A stretch of 64,000 nt of DNA, from assembly GCF_025152405.1 (NCBI RefSeq), contig NZ_CP102292.1, positions 1,054,001-1,118,000 of the forward strand, written 5' to 3'. Shown here piece after piece: positions 27,827 to 36,515 of the stretch. A program made the translations under genes and the position numbers. The notes under the pieces were generated by a model. That model searched no databases. It worked only from the letters and a program-made list of their open reading frames with translations, and had not been told where the DNA came from. Numbering within the stretch: the first letter of the stretch is position 1; the number at the start of each line of letters is the position of its first letter. Source of the DNA: [Ruminococcus] lactaris ATCC 29176 (GTDB lineage: Bacteria; Bacillota; Clostridia; Lachnospirales; Lachnospiraceae).

Positions 27827-28990
27827 ATGTATAAATATCATTGCCTGAATCCAATCTCTCCTGTCGGAATGGGTCAGTTGGATGCAAATTATGAAAATAC
27901 AGAAAATGCTGCAGATGCAGACGTGATCCTGGTCCGCAGTGCTAAAATGCATGAGATGGAGTTCGGAGAGAATTTAAAAGCGATCGCACGTGCAGGTGCA
28001 GGTGTGAACAATATTCCGCTGGATCGTTGTGCAGAGGAAGGGATCGTTGTATTTAATACTCCGGGAGCGAATGCGAATGGAGTAAAGGAACTGGTGATCG
28101 CAGGTATGCTGCTTGCAGCCAGAGATATTGTCGGCGGAATCAACTGGGTAAAAGGATATGATGAAGACGGCGATATTGCGAAGGCTGCCGAGAAAAAGAA
28201 AAAAGCATTTGCGGGTACAGAACTGAAAGGCAAAAAGCTTGGAGTGATCGGACTTGGAGCAATCGGAGTCCTTGTAGCGAATGCGGCAACGCATCTCGGA
28301 ATGGAAGTTTACGGATATGATCCGTATGTTTCTGTAGATTCTGCATGGAGACTGTCGAGAAATATTCATCATGCGAAGACTGCTGATGAGATTTATAAAG
28401 AGTGTGATTATATCACAATTCATGTTCCGGCACTGGAAGATACAAAGGGTATGATCAATAAAGATGCCATGGGTCTGATGAAAGATGGCGTTGTGATCCT
28501 GAACTTTGCAAGAGATGTCCTTGTAGATCAGAAGGATATCGTTGAGGCACTTGAATCGGGAAAAGTACATCGTTATGTCACAGATTTTGCGACACAGGAG
28601 ATCAAAGGTGCAGATGGAGCAATCGTGATCCCGCATCTTGGAGCTTCTACAGAAGAATCTGAAGATAACTGTGCAAAGATGGCTGTAGCAGAGATCCGGG
28701 ATTTCCTTGAAAATGGAAATATCACACATTCTGTGAACTATCCGGACTGCAATGTAGGAGTCAGAGGAGACGCAGAAAGAATTACGATCTTACATAAGAA
28801 CATTCCGAATATGATCGGACAGTTCACAACGCTTCTTGCTCAGGAGGATCTGAACATCGCCCTTATGACGAATAAGAGCCGCAAAGAGTATGCTTATACA
28901 GTAATCGATGTAGATGGAATCGTTTCAGATGAAGTAGCAGCAAAGATCAAAGGAGTTTCAGGAGTACTTGGAGTCCGCGTGATCCGATAA
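27827..28990 (+). CDS. serA: D-3-phosphoglycerate dehydrogenase
   Basis: First enzyme of serine synthesis, oxidising 3-phosphoglycerate with NAD. 387 residues: substrate region RAGAGVNNIPLDRC, NAD-binding GVIGLGAIGVLVANAA (about 140), HVPALEDTKGMI, catalytic histidine segment IPHLGASTEESEDNCA (about 268) and a C-terminal ACT domain (about 323-387), where serine may bind for feedback control. ATG 27827 is chosen because it follows the serC stop by one base with GAGGAGA just upstream; a frame starting 7 codons earlier lies inside serC. serC-serA is a compact serine module. Confidence 0.95.
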   Translation: MYKYHCLNPISPVGMGQLDANYENTENAADADVILVRSAKMHEMEFGENLKAIARAGAGVNNIPLDRCAEEGIVVFNTPGANANGVKELVIAGMLLAARDIVGGINWVKGYDEDGDIAKAAEKKKKAFAGTELKGKKLGVIGLGAIGVLVANAATHLGMEVYGYDPYVSVDSAWRLSRNIHHAKTADEIYKECDYITIHVPALEDTKGMINKDAMGLMKDGVVILNFARDVLVDQKDIVEALESGKVHRYVTDFATQEIKGADGAIVIPHLGASTEESEDNCAKMAVAEIRDFLENGNITHSVNYPDCNVGVRGDAERITILHKNIPNMIGQFTTLLAQEDLNIALMTNKSRKEYAYTVIDVDGIVSDEVAAKIKGVSGVLGVRVIR

Positions 28991-29046
28991 GCATCCGTCG
29001 CCGGGATTTGATGTAAGGCACAGACTCTGGCACGCTGCCTACATAG

Positions 29047-29103
29047 AAATGGGACTGTCGCTTCACGATTTAAAAATCGTTAAAGCGACAGTCCCATTTT
29101 TCT
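29047..29103 (+). terminator. Terminator after serA
   Basis: AAATGGGACTGTCGCTT pairs with AAGCGACAGTCCCATTT, with an inner ACGATTT/AAATCGT stem, followed by TTTTCT. Very strong. Confidence 0.95.
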
Positions 29104-29128
29104 GTAGATTGATTGTAAAAGAAATAAT

Positions 29129-29157
29129 TTGCTAATGGAACAACGGTATGATATAAT
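29129..29157 (+). promoter_or_regulatory. Promoter of pnp
   Basis: TTGCTA (29129-29134) and TATAAT (29152-29157), spacer 17; leaves a leader of about 135 bases before pnp. Confidence 0.8.
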
Positions 29158-29167
29158 AAAAAAGATT

Positions 29168-29262
29168 GTGGACAGGGATACTGACCGAGACCACTGAAAA
29201 GCGTATGATCCGGAAGCGGATGATGGGTTTTTCAGTAGTTTCGGAGGAGAGACTGACCACAG
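29168..29262 (+). promoter_or_regulatory. pnp leader, long stem-loop
   Basis: CCGAGACCACTGAAAA (29185-29200) pairs with TTTTTCAGTAGTTTCGG (29228-29244) over 15 of 16 positions. Inside is ATCCG-GAAG-CGGAT, and outside GTGGACAG/CTGACCAC extends the base of the stem. It is not followed by a T-run, so it is not a terminator. Polynucleotide phosphorylase autoregulates through a leader stem in Escherichia coli; a similar control here is inference. Confidence 0.65.
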
Positions 29263-29299
29263 AGAAAGTGAAATGAAATAAGATCAAAGGAGAAGGTAT

Positions 29300-31387
29300 A
29301 TGTTTAAAAAGTTTGAAATGGAACTTGCCGGCAGAACACTGCGTGTGGATGTTGACCGCGTGGCAAAGCAGGCGAACGGTGCAGTTCTGATGCACTATGG
29401 TGATACAACTGTATTATGTACAGCGACAGCTTCTGATAAACCGAGAGACGGAATTGATTTCTTCCCGCTCAGTGTAGAATACAATGAGAGAATGTATTCT
29501 GTAGGAAAGATCCCGGGAGGCTTCAATAAGCGTGAGGGAAAGGCATCAGAGAATGCGATCCTGACAGACCGTGTTATTGACCGTCCGATGCGTCCGCTGT
29601 TCCCGAAGGATTACAGAAATGATGTAACACTGGAAAATCTCGTTATGGCAGTTGATCAGGATTGCAGCCCGGAACTGACAGCAATGCTCGGAGCCGCACT
29701 GGCAACAAGTATTTCCGATATTCCATTTGACGGTCCGATCTCTACGACACAGGTAGGACTGGTAGATGGAGAGTTTGTATTTAACCCGACAGCCGCACAG
29801 AAGGTTGTATCGGATCTTGCACTGACCGTTGCATCTACAAAAGAGAAAGTAATCATGATCGAAGCAGGAGCAAAGGAAGTTCCTGAAGATAAGATGATCG
29901 AGGCAATCTTTGCAGCACATGAACTGAACCAGAAGGTGATTACTTTCTTTGATACGATCGTTGCAGAGTGCGGAAAGAAAAAGCACGAGTATCAGAGTTT
30001 CGCAGTTCCGCAGGAATTATTTGATGCCATCCAGGAAATCGTTACTCCGGCAGAGATGGAAGAAGCTGTATTTACAGACGACAAGCAGACAAGAGAAGAA
30101 AATATCCGTGTCATTACTGAGAAGCTGGAAGAGGCATTTGCCGACAATGAAGAATGGCTTGCAAAGCTGGGTGAAGCTGTATATCAGTACCAGAAAAAGA
30201 CCGTAAGAAAAATGATCCTGAAAGACCATAAGCGTCCGGATGGACGTGCCATCGATCAGATCAGACCGCTGGCAGCAGAGGTTGACCTGATTTCGAGAGT
30301 TCATGGTTCAGCAATGTTTACGAGAGGACAGACACAGATCTGTACTGTTACAACGCTTGCACCGCTTTCTGAGGCACAGAGACTGGACGGACTGGATGAG
30401 ACAGAGACAACAAAGAGATATATGCATCATTATAATTTCCCGTCTTACTCTGTTGGCGAGACAAGACCTTCCAGAGGACCGGGACGTCGTGAGATCGGAC
30501 ATGGAGCGTTGGCTGAGAGAGCATTGCTCCCGGTACTTCCGAGTGAGGCTGAATTCCCGTATGCGATTCGTACTGTATCTGAGACGTTTGAATCCAATGG
30601 TTCTACTTCCCAGGCCAGTGTATGTGCATCCAGTATGTCACTGATGTCAGCAGGTGTGCCGATCAAGTCTGCTGTAGCGGGTATTTCTGCAGGACTCGTA
30701 ACAGGCGAGACGGATGATGATTATCTGGTTCTGACAGATATTCAGGGACTGGAAGATTTCTTTGGCGATATGGACTTTAAGGTTGCAGGTACTCATAAGG
30801 GTATTACTGCGATCCAGATGGATATCAAGATCCACGGACTGACAAGACCGATCATTGAAGAAGCAATCGCAGCGACGAAGAAAGCAAGAACTTATATCAT
30901 GGATGAAGTGATGAGCAAAGCAATCGCAGAGCCTAGGGCAGAAGTTGGAGAGTTTGCTCCGAAGATCATCCAGATGCAGATCGATCCGCAGAAGATCGGA
31001 GATGTTGTAGGACAGCGTGGAAAGACGATCAATGCAATCATCGAAGAGACCGGTGTAAAGATTGATATTGATGATGACGGAAATGTATCCATCTGTGGTA
31101 CAGAGAAAGAAAATATGGAGAAGGCTGCAAAATATATCCATACGATCGTAACAGATTACGAGGCAGGACAGCTTTTTGAGGGAAAGGTTGTCAGCATTAA
31201 AGAATTTGGAGCATTCGTGGAATTTGCACCGGGTAAGGAAGGCATGGTCCATATTTCAAAGCTTTCCAAGAACAGAGTTGAAAAGGTTGAGGATGTTGTA
31301 AGCCTTGGCGATGTTGTGAAAGTCGTATGCCTTGGAAAAGATAAAATGGGAAGATTCAGCTTCAGTATGAAAGATGTGGCAGAATAA
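29300..31387 (+). CDS. pnp: Polyribonucleotide nucleotidyltransferase (PNPase)
   Basis: Degrades RNA 3' to 5' by phosphorolysis as a trimer. 695 residues: RNase PH domain 1 (from about 10, with KIPGGFNKREG), an alpha-helical linker, RNase PH domain 2 (from about 310, with the catalytic region TRGQTQICTVTTL and GETDDDYLVLTDIQGLEDFFGD, quoted in parts), KH domain with IGDVVGQRGKTINAI (about 560) and a C-terminal S1 domain with GKVVSIKEFGAFVEF (about 630). AAGGAGAAGG precedes ATG 29300. It is a single gene between a long leader and a terminator. Confidence 0.97.
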   Translation: MFKKFEMELAGRTLRVDVDRVAKQANGAVLMHYGDTTVLCTATASDKPRDGIDFFPLSVEYNERMYSVGKIPGGFNKREGKASENAILTDRVIDRPMRPLFPKDYRNDVTLENLVMAVDQDCSPELTAMLGAALATSISDIPFDGPISTTQVGLVDGEFVFNPTAAQKVVSDLALTVASTKEKVIMIEAGAKEVPEDKMIEAIFAAHELNQKVITFFDTIVAECGKKKHEYQSFAVPQELFDAIQEIVTPAEMEEAVFTDDKQTREENIRVITEKLEEAFADNEEWLAKLGEAVYQYQKKTVRKMILKDHKRPDGRAIDQIRPLAAEVDLISRVHGSAMFTRGQTQICTVTTLAPLSEAQRLDGLDETETTKRYMHHYNFPSYSVGETRPSRGPGRREIGHGALAERALLPVLPSEAEFPYAIRTVSETFESNGSTSQASVCASSMSLMSAGVPIKSAVAGISAGLVTGETDDDYLVLTDIQGLEDFFGDMDFKVAGTHKGITAIQMDIKIHGLTRPIIEEAIAATKKARTYIMDEVMSKAIAEPRAEVGEFAPKIIQMQIDPQKIGDVVGQRGKTINAIIEETGVKIDIDDDGNVSICGTEKENMEKAAKYIHTIVTDYEAGQLFEGKVVSIKEFGAFVEFAPGKEGMVHISKLSKNRVEKVEDVVSLGDVVKVVCLGKDKMGRFSFSMKDVAE

Positions 31388-31424
31388 AGAGTACTGAATG
31401 AAGAATTGGTATTGAAATAAAGAG

Positions 31425-31459
31425 AAAGCTATCAGAGAAAAATCTGGTAGCTTTTTTAT
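31425..31459 (+). terminator. Terminator after pnp
   Basis: AAAGCTATCAGA pairs with TCTGGTAGCTTT (12 positions, one G-U) around a short A-rich loop, followed by a T-run. Confidence 0.92.
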
Positions 31460-31498
31460 TTTTAAGAAGATTTTTCTTAAAAGAGCCAGTACGTTGCT

Positions 31499-31526
31499 GC
31501 ATATTTCCACAACCTGCACATATATT
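31499..31526 (+). promoter_or_regulatory. Sigma-E promoter of the spoIIIA operon
   Basis: GCATATT at 31499-31505 and CATATATT at 31519-31526 with a 13-base spacer fit the sporulation sigma-E consensus (KMATATT, CATACAHT), as expected for mother-cell expression of spoIIIA. Identified by eye. Confidence 0.75.
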
Positions 31527-31545
31527 GTTTAAAGGGGTGGACAAG

Positions 31546-32487
31546 ATGGAACGACAGGAAAGAAGAGAACAAATACTGAACATTCTTGCAGCCGGGATCA
31601 GAAAAGTACTTTTAAATACAGTCCCAAAGCCGGAAGAATTGCAGGAAATACGGATGAGACTTGGACAGCCGCTGCGGGTTGTACGGGGAAAAGAAGAGAT
31701 AGTATTAAGATCAGGAACAGAACCGTACATTGTAACAAAAGAGGAATTAAGAGAGACAATGGACTATATCAGCCATTATTCTCTCTATGCATATGAAAAT
31801 GAATTGAGACAGGGATTTGTTACAGTGGAAGGAGGTCATCGGGTAGGCGTGGCAGGAAAAGTAATTATGGAAAAAGAAAGGGTGAAAAATATACAATACA
31901 TATCATCATTAAATATCAGGGTTTCGCATGAAGTACTTGGATGTGCGGATCGGCTGATCCCTTATATCGTGGCGAATAAGCAGGTGTGTCATACACTGAT
32001 CATTTCACCTCCATGCTGCGGCAAAACGACGTTGATCCGGGATCTGATCCGACAGATTTCTGACGGAAATGAATATGTGAAGGGCTGTTCGGTGGGGGTT
32101 GTGGATGAACGGTCAGAACTGGGAGGATGTTATCTCGGGATTGCACAGAATCACCTGGGAACAAGAACGGATGTGTTGGACTGCTGCCCGAAGGCCGAAG
32201 GGATGATTATGCTGATCCGTTCCATGTCACCACAGGTGATCGCAGTGGATGAGATCGGAACGGTAGAGGATATCCATGCCATTGAATATGCCATGCAGTG
32301 TGGCTGCCGGATGATCGCAAGCGTCCATGGACTGAACATGGATGAAGCATCCAACAAGCCGGTACTGGGAGACCTGATCCGCAGGAGGATGTTCCAGAGA
32401 TACGTGGTGCTTGGAAATGAAAAAGGACCCGGTGAGATCCTGGGAATTTATGATGAACGGGGGAGCGTGTTGTGCAGAAACTTATAG
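31546..32487 (+). CDS. spoIIIAA: Stage III sporulation protein AA (secretion-type ATPase)
   Basis: The mother-cell ATPase of the SpoIIIA-SpoIIQ channel, related to type II/IV secretion ATPases. 313 residues with the P-loop ISPPCCGKTTLIRDL (about 155), where the usual first glycine of the Walker A is serine, and a Walker B-like region VIAVDEIGT (about 236). ATG 31546 follows GGGGTGG; a longer frame would overlap the sigma-E promoter -10. It overlaps spoIIIAB by 16 bases. First gene of a complete eight-gene operon. Confidence 0.95.
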   Translation: MERQERREQILNILAAGIRKVLLNTVPKPEELQEIRMRLGQPLRVVRGKEEIVLRSGTEPYIVTKEELRETMDYISHYSLYAYENELRQGFVTVEGGHRVGVAGKVIMEKERVKNIQYISSLNIRVSHEVLGCADRLIPYIVANKQVCHTLIISPPCCGKTTLIRDLIRQISDGNEYVKGCSVGVVDERSELGGCYLGIAQNHLGTRTDVLDCCPKAEGMIMLIRSMSPQVIAVDEIGTVEDIHAIEYAMQCGCRMIASVHGLNMDEASNKPVLGDLIRRRMFQRYVVLGNEKGPGEILGIYDERGSVLCRNL

Positions 32488-32990
32488 GGAGCATTTTAGT
32501 GCTGACGGCAACTGCAGGAGCAGGCTATCTTTATGGGGAAGGACTGAAAGATTATCTCAGGCAGATGGAATATCTGCGATATATTGCCGGGATGATCCGG
32601 GGACAACTGGAATATACCGGGGCACCGTTGCAGGAACTTCTGATGGATGTATCAGCGAAAATAAAAGAGCCATATAAAAGCTGGCTGGAACATACCGCAC
32701 GACGGACTGCGAAAAGAACAGACGCTGATTTCACAGAAATATGGAAAGGATGCGTGGAAAAGGATCTTGGAGCTGCCGGACTGAAGAAAGAGCACCGGGA
32801 ATGGATCAGAGATTTTGGAGCATTTTTAGGACAGGGAGACCGTGAGACCATGGGAAGGTCCATTGAACTTTCCATGAAGCAGATGGATCTGATGATCAGG
32901 CAGCAGAGAGGAGAACTGGCAGGAAAAAGAAAGATCGGCAACTGGCTGGGCGTAATGAGCGGGCTGTTCCTGATCATTCTGCTGTGGTAG
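32472..32990 (+). CDS. spoIIIAB: Stage III sporulation protein AB
   Basis: 172 residues, with a membrane segment at each end (about 5-22 and the final WLGVMSGLFLIILLW) and a helical cytoplasmic middle, resembling the type II secretion F-protein family. It starts at GTG 32472 inside the end of spoIIIAA, with GGGGGAG just upstream. It is needed for the mother-cell side of the feeding channel in Bacillus; here the call rests on position and pattern. Confidence 0.92.
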   Translation: MQKLIGSILVLTATAGAGYLYGEGLKDYLRQMEYLRYIAGMIRGQLEYTGAPLQELLMDVSAKIKEPYKSWLEHTARRTAKRTDADFTEIWKGCVEKDLGAAGLKKEHREWIRDFGAFLGQGDRETMGRSIELSMKQMDLMIRQQRGELAGKRKIGNWLGVMSGLFLIILLW

Positions 32991-33005
32991 AACAGGGGAG
33001 GGGAT

Positions 33006-33200
33006 ATGAATATCAATCTGATTTTTAAGATAGCGGCAGTGGGAATCCTTGTGTCGATCCTGAGCCAGGTCTTAAAGCACAGCGGGAGAGATGAACAGGC
33101 ATTTCTGACCAGTCTTGCAGGACTGATCCTGGTCTTATCGTGGGTGCTTCCATATATTTACGATCTGTTTCAGTCGATCCGGCAGTTGTTCATGTTGTGA
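33006..33200 (+). CDS. spoIIIAC: Stage III sporulation protein AC
   Basis: A 64-residue membrane protein with two hydrophobic helices (about 3-20 and 30-50) and the conserved QVLKHSGRDEQAFLTSLAG between them, matching SpoIIIAC. GGAGGGG precedes ATG 33006. It forms a pair with SpoIIIAD, to which it is related. Confidence 0.94.
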   Translation: MNINLIFKIAAVGILVSILSQVLKHSGRDEQAFLTSLAGLILVLSWVLPYIYDLFQSIRQLFML

Positions 33201-33211
33201 GAGGGGAGAAA

Positions 33212-33598
33212 ATGAGTATGTTGCAGGTGGGAGTGATCGGAGTACTGGGAGTCCTTTTTGCAGTGCAGTTTAAAAGTGGAAAATCAGAATATGCCGTCTA
33301 TATCAGTGTTGCTGTGAGCCTGCTCTTATTTGGCTGTATGCTGGAAAGGCTCAGAGATGCGGTGGATTCACTTGGCAGGATCGGGAATTATATTAAGGTG
33401 GATCAGCGTTTTTTCGGAACTATGATAAAAATGATCGGGATCACTTATCTTGCAGAATTTTCTTCAGGCATCTGCAAAGATGCAGGATATCAGAGCATCG
33501 CATCCCAGATTGAGATATTCAGTAAGCTGACGATTTTGGCGATGGGACTTCCGATCCTTCAGACTCTGTTGGAAGTCATGACGGGGTTCTTGGGATGA
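33212..33598 (+). CDS. spoIIIAD: Stage III sporulation protein AD
   Basis: 128 residues with about three or four membrane helices and the family segment ITYLAEFSSGICKDAGYQSIA. ATG 33212 follows GAGGGGAG; the open frame starts further up inside spoIIIAC but without a ribosome site. Its stop overlaps the spoIIIAE start (ATGA). Confidence 0.94.
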   Translation: MSMLQVGVIGVLGVLFAVQFKSGKSEYAVYISVAVSLLLFGCMLERLRDAVDSLGRIGNYIKVDQRFFGTMIKMIGITYLAEFSSGICKDAGYQSIASQIEIFSKLTILAMGLPILQTLLEVMTGFLG

Positions 33599-34752
33599 GG
33601 CGGGGGATCAGGATGCTTTTTCCCGTATTCCTTGCCATTTTAATTTTTCTGTTCGGGAGCAAGGTCATTTATGCTGCGGAAAATACAGAAAAAGAGGCAG
33701 ACCGGGTGCAGGAGGCATTATTTGAAGAATTTGATTTTTCAAAACTGGATCAGGAAATGAAAACTCTTTTTCCGGATGAAAAGCTTTCTTTTCGGGAAAT
33801 ACTTATGCAACTGATCTCGGAAAACGGAGGATCCACAGCTGGTACAGTGGTGCAGTTTATAAAAGAAACAGTTTTTTACCAGTTCGGCACGAATAAAAAA
33901 ATACTGGTGTATATGATTCTGATCGCAGTAGCTGCTGCCCTGTTCAACAATTTTACAAGCGTCTTTCAGAACCGGCAGGTATCGGAAGTCAGCTTCTATA
34001 TTCTTTATATGCTGCTTATGACCCTGTCACTTGTAACTTTTCAGCATACGTTGCAGGATACAGAACAACTGCTTTCTTATCTGACCGAATTTATGAAGCT
34101 GTTATGTCCCAGTTACTTTCTTGCAGTTGCATTTGCTGCAGGCAGTTCCTCGGCTCTGGTATTTTATAATATTGTACTGTGGATCATCTATTTAGTAGAG
34201 CTGGTGATCCTGGAACTTCTGATGCCGATTGTGCATGTATTTGTTATGATACAGGTTCTTTCCAATCTGACGGGAGAGGATCTGCTGTCAGAATTTGCGG
34301 ATCTGATCAGAAAAGGAATTGCCTGGTGTCTGAAGACATTGCTGGCAGGTGTGGTCGGGATCAATGTGCTTCAGGGACTTCTTGCACCTGCCATTGATAC
34401 TGTGAAGCGAAGTGCAGTAAACCGGACAGTAGAAGCGATCCCGTGGATCGGTGATGTGACGGGAGGAGTGGCAGAGGTAGCACTTGGGAGTGCGGTGCTG
34501 ATCAAAAACGGGATCGGGGCAGCAGGAATGGTGATCGCAGTTATGGTCTGTGCAGTTCCTGTGATCCGGCTGGTGCTGCTTGCTTTTATATATAAATTTG
34601 TAGCAGCAATGGTTCAGCCAGTGTCGGATAAAAGGATTACAGCGTGTATTGGCGGGGTGAGTGAAGGATATGGACTGCTGCTGCAGATTCTCCTTTACAC
34701 GGCACTTTTTTTCCTGATCACACTGGCGGTGATCGCAGGAGCGACTTCCTGA
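33595..34752 (+). CDS. spoIIIAE: Stage III sporulation protein AE
   Basis: 385 residues: a signal-like hydrophobic N-terminus ending around AAENTEKEAD (about residue 27), an extracytoplasmic part, then about seven to eight membrane helices from residue 105 on, including GLLAPAIDTVKRSAVNRTVEAIP (in part), a conserved region of SpoIIIAE. It is the polytopic membrane part of the channel. It is coupled to spoIIIAD by a 4-base overlap. Confidence 0.94.
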   Translation: MRRGIRMLFPVFLAILIFLFGSKVIYAAENTEKEADRVQEALFEEFDFSKLDQEMKTLFPDEKLSFREILMQLISENGGSTAGTVVQFIKETVFYQFGTNKKILVYMILIAVAAALFNNFTSVFQNRQVSEVSFYILYMLLMTLSLVTFQHTLQDTEQLLSYLTEFMKLLCPSYFLAVAFAAGSSSALVFYNIVLWIIYLVELVILELLMPIVHVFVMIQVLSNLTGEDLLSEFADLIRKGIAWCLKTLLAGVVGINVLQGLLAPAIDTVKRSAVNRTVEAIPWIGDVTGGVAEVALGSAVLIKNGIGAAGMVIAVMVCAVPVIRLVLLAFIYKFVAAMVQPVSDKRITACIGGVSEGYGLLLQILLYTALFFLITLAVIAGATS

Positions 34753-34767
34753 AAGGAGGGAAGATGA

Positions 34768-35145
34768 ATGGGAACGGTTTATCAGTGGATTCAGAATCTT
34801 TCTGTATGGCTGGTCCTGAGTGCGGTAATCCTGCATTTAGTTCCAGGAAAAGATTATGGAAAATATGTACGCTTTTTTTCGGGAATGGTTCTGTTACTGC
34901 TTTTCCTTGAACCGATGCTGAAACTGACGGGAACAGACGGGATGATCACAAAACTTTATGAGGGAAATCTGGCAAAAGAAGATCAGGCAGAAAAAGAATT
35001 ATTACAAAAATTATATGAATCGGCAGATCTGACAGAAATTCTGTCTGAGGAATATCAGACATCAGAGGAAGGAGCAGACGAAAAAAGCCAGAAAAAAGTA
35101 TCGGAAACCCAGGCTGTAGAAGTGGAGGAAATTCGCATTGAATAA
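34768..35145 (+). CDS. spoIIIAF: Stage III sporulation protein AF
   Basis: 125 residues with two N-terminal membrane helices (about 8-25 and 36-54; HLVPGKDYGKYVRFFSGMVL lies across the turn) and a charged C-terminal part exposed on one side. GAAAGGAGGG lies just upstream. It overlaps spoIIIAG by 8 bases. Family assignment follows from position and the conserved KYVRFFSGMVLLLLFLEP pattern. Confidence 0.93.
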   Translation: MGTVYQWIQNLSVWLVLSAVILHLVPGKDYGKYVRFFSGMVLLLLFLEPMLKLTGTDGMITKLYEGNLAKEDQAEKELLQKLYESADLTEILSEEYQTSEEGADEKSQKKVSETQAVEVEEIRIE

Positions 35146-35746
35146 CGAGTGGCTTGCCAGGTTAAAGGAGAAGATCGGAAAAAAAGAGAACAAGGAAGAA
35201 CTGCCGGCTCGGAAAAAACTGCTGCTTCTATTTCTGACCGGACTGCTGTTGCTGGTGATCGTGCTGCCATTTCCGAAAAAATCAGATTCGGAAGATGCGG
35301 AGACCGGAACAGAGACAACCACAGAAAACCGTGGATCATATGAGCGGTATCTTGAACAAAAGACAGAAGAAGCCCTGCAGTGTGTGGAGGGGGTGGGGAA
35401 TGTAAAAGTGATGATCACGCTGAAGTCTTCGGAAGAAAATGTGGTCGAAAAAGATCAGCAGAGTGACGGGCAGTCTGTGGAAGAAGAGGACAGTCAGGGC
35501 GGAAAGCGGACGACAAAAGAAACTTCCTCTGATAAAACGAGCATTTATGAACAGAAATCCGATGGAACGCAGGTTCCCTATGTGAGCAAAAAACTCTCCC
35601 CGGAAGTAGAAGGAGTGATCGTGATCGCAGATGGGGGTGGCAACGCGGTCGTGGTGCAGAATATAACCGGTGCGATTCAGGCATTATATGGGGTGGAAGC
35701 ACATAAAATAAAAGTAATGAAACGCAATGTGGCAGGCACAGAATAA
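35138..35746 (+). CDS. spoIIIAG: Stage III sporulation protein AG (TTG start)
   Basis: 202 residues: a short basic cytoplasmic tail, one membrane helix (about 28-46), an acidic spacer and a C-terminal ring-building domain with EGVIVIADGGGNAVVVQ. In the forespore channel SpoIIIAG forms a large ring. I place the start at TTG 35138 because GGAGGA lies 8 bases before it and no ATG or GTG occurs nearby in frame; the start overlaps the end of spoIIIAF. Confidence 0.92.
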   Translation: MNNEWLARLKEKIGKKENKEELPARKKLLLLFLTGLLLLVIVLPFPKKSDSEDAETGTETTTENRGSYERYLEQKTEEALQCVEGVGNVKVMITLKSSEENVVEKDQQSDGQSVEEEDSQGGKRTTKETSSDKTSIYEQKSDGTQVPYVSKKLSPEVEGVIVIADGGGNAVVVQNITGAIQALYGVEAHKIKVMKRNVAGTE

Positions 35747-35759
35747 AAGGAGGAGCATA

Positions 35760-36371
35760 GTGAAGCGGGTATTAAAAAAGAATCAGGTGATGATTGCAGC
35801 ACTGGCGGTGATGATTGCGGCAGCCGGCTATCTGAATTATACAGGAAGGCTGTTTGGAACTGAAAAAGACGACACGACGCAGACCAGTGCGGATCTGACA
35901 AACCAGGAACTTCTGGATATTTCTGAAGAAGATATGGCGACCGGATCAGAGGATATTTTAAGTAATGATTCTGAGACAGAAGGAACTCCGGGAGAAGCAG
36001 TACTGACCAATACAACCGCTGAGGCTACTGTGGCACAGGCAAAAGTGTCCAGAGAACAGGTTATGGCACAAAGTAAAGAAACATTGCAGTCAATCATTGA
36101 TAATAAAAATCTCAGCGATGAGCAGAAGCAGGATGCAGTCGATCAGATGGTGGCACTGACCAAAAGGGCAGAGCTGGAAGCAGACATAGAATCGCTGATG
36201 GCAGCAAAAGGCTTTTCCGAGGCGGTGGTCAGCATCGGGGATGATTCTGTTGATGTTGTGGTAAAGGCAGAAGAACTGACAGATGCCAACAGGGCAAAGA
36301 TTGAAGAAATCCTTACAAGAAAGACGGAAGTATCACCAGAAGGGATTGTGATCACACCGATTCATGAATGA
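35760..36371 (+). CDS. spoIIIAH: Stage III sporulation protein AH
   Basis: 203 residues with one N-terminal membrane helix (about 8-25) and a C-terminal YscJ/FliF-like ring-building domain (about 110-200, with KGFSEAVVSIGDDSVDVVV). SpoIIIAH binds forespore SpoIIQ through the septum. GTG 35760 follows AAAGGAGGAG; the frame runs further up into spoIIIAG but without a site. Last gene of the operon; no clear terminator follows before the prfC promoter. Confidence 0.94.
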   Translation: MKRVLKKNQVMIAALAVMIAAAGYLNYTGRLFGTEKDDTTQTSADLTNQELLDISEEDMATGSEDILSNDSETEGTPGEAVLTNTTAEATVAQAKVSREQVMAQSKETLQSIIDNKNLSDEQKQDAVDQMVALTKRAELEADIESLMAAKGFSEAVVSIGDDSVDVVVKAEELTDANRAKIEEILTRKTEVSPEGIVITPIHE

Positions 36372-36414
36372 ATGGGTACGAAGGGATCACCGGAGTAATT
36401 TCGGGGAAAACTAT

Positions 36415-36443
36415 TTGCCGTATGGCTGTACTTGTGATACACT
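36415..36443 (+). promoter_or_regulatory. Probable promoter of prfC
   Basis: TTGCCG (36415-36420) and TACACT (36438-36443), spacer 17, about 70 bases before the start. The hexamers are only moderately good. Confidence 0.5.
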
Positions 36444-36515
36444 AGCTACTGGATGCCACCCGTACGGATACGGAAGAACCGACCGGCGGGGGCCTGGACG
36501 ATAGGAGATAAGCAT

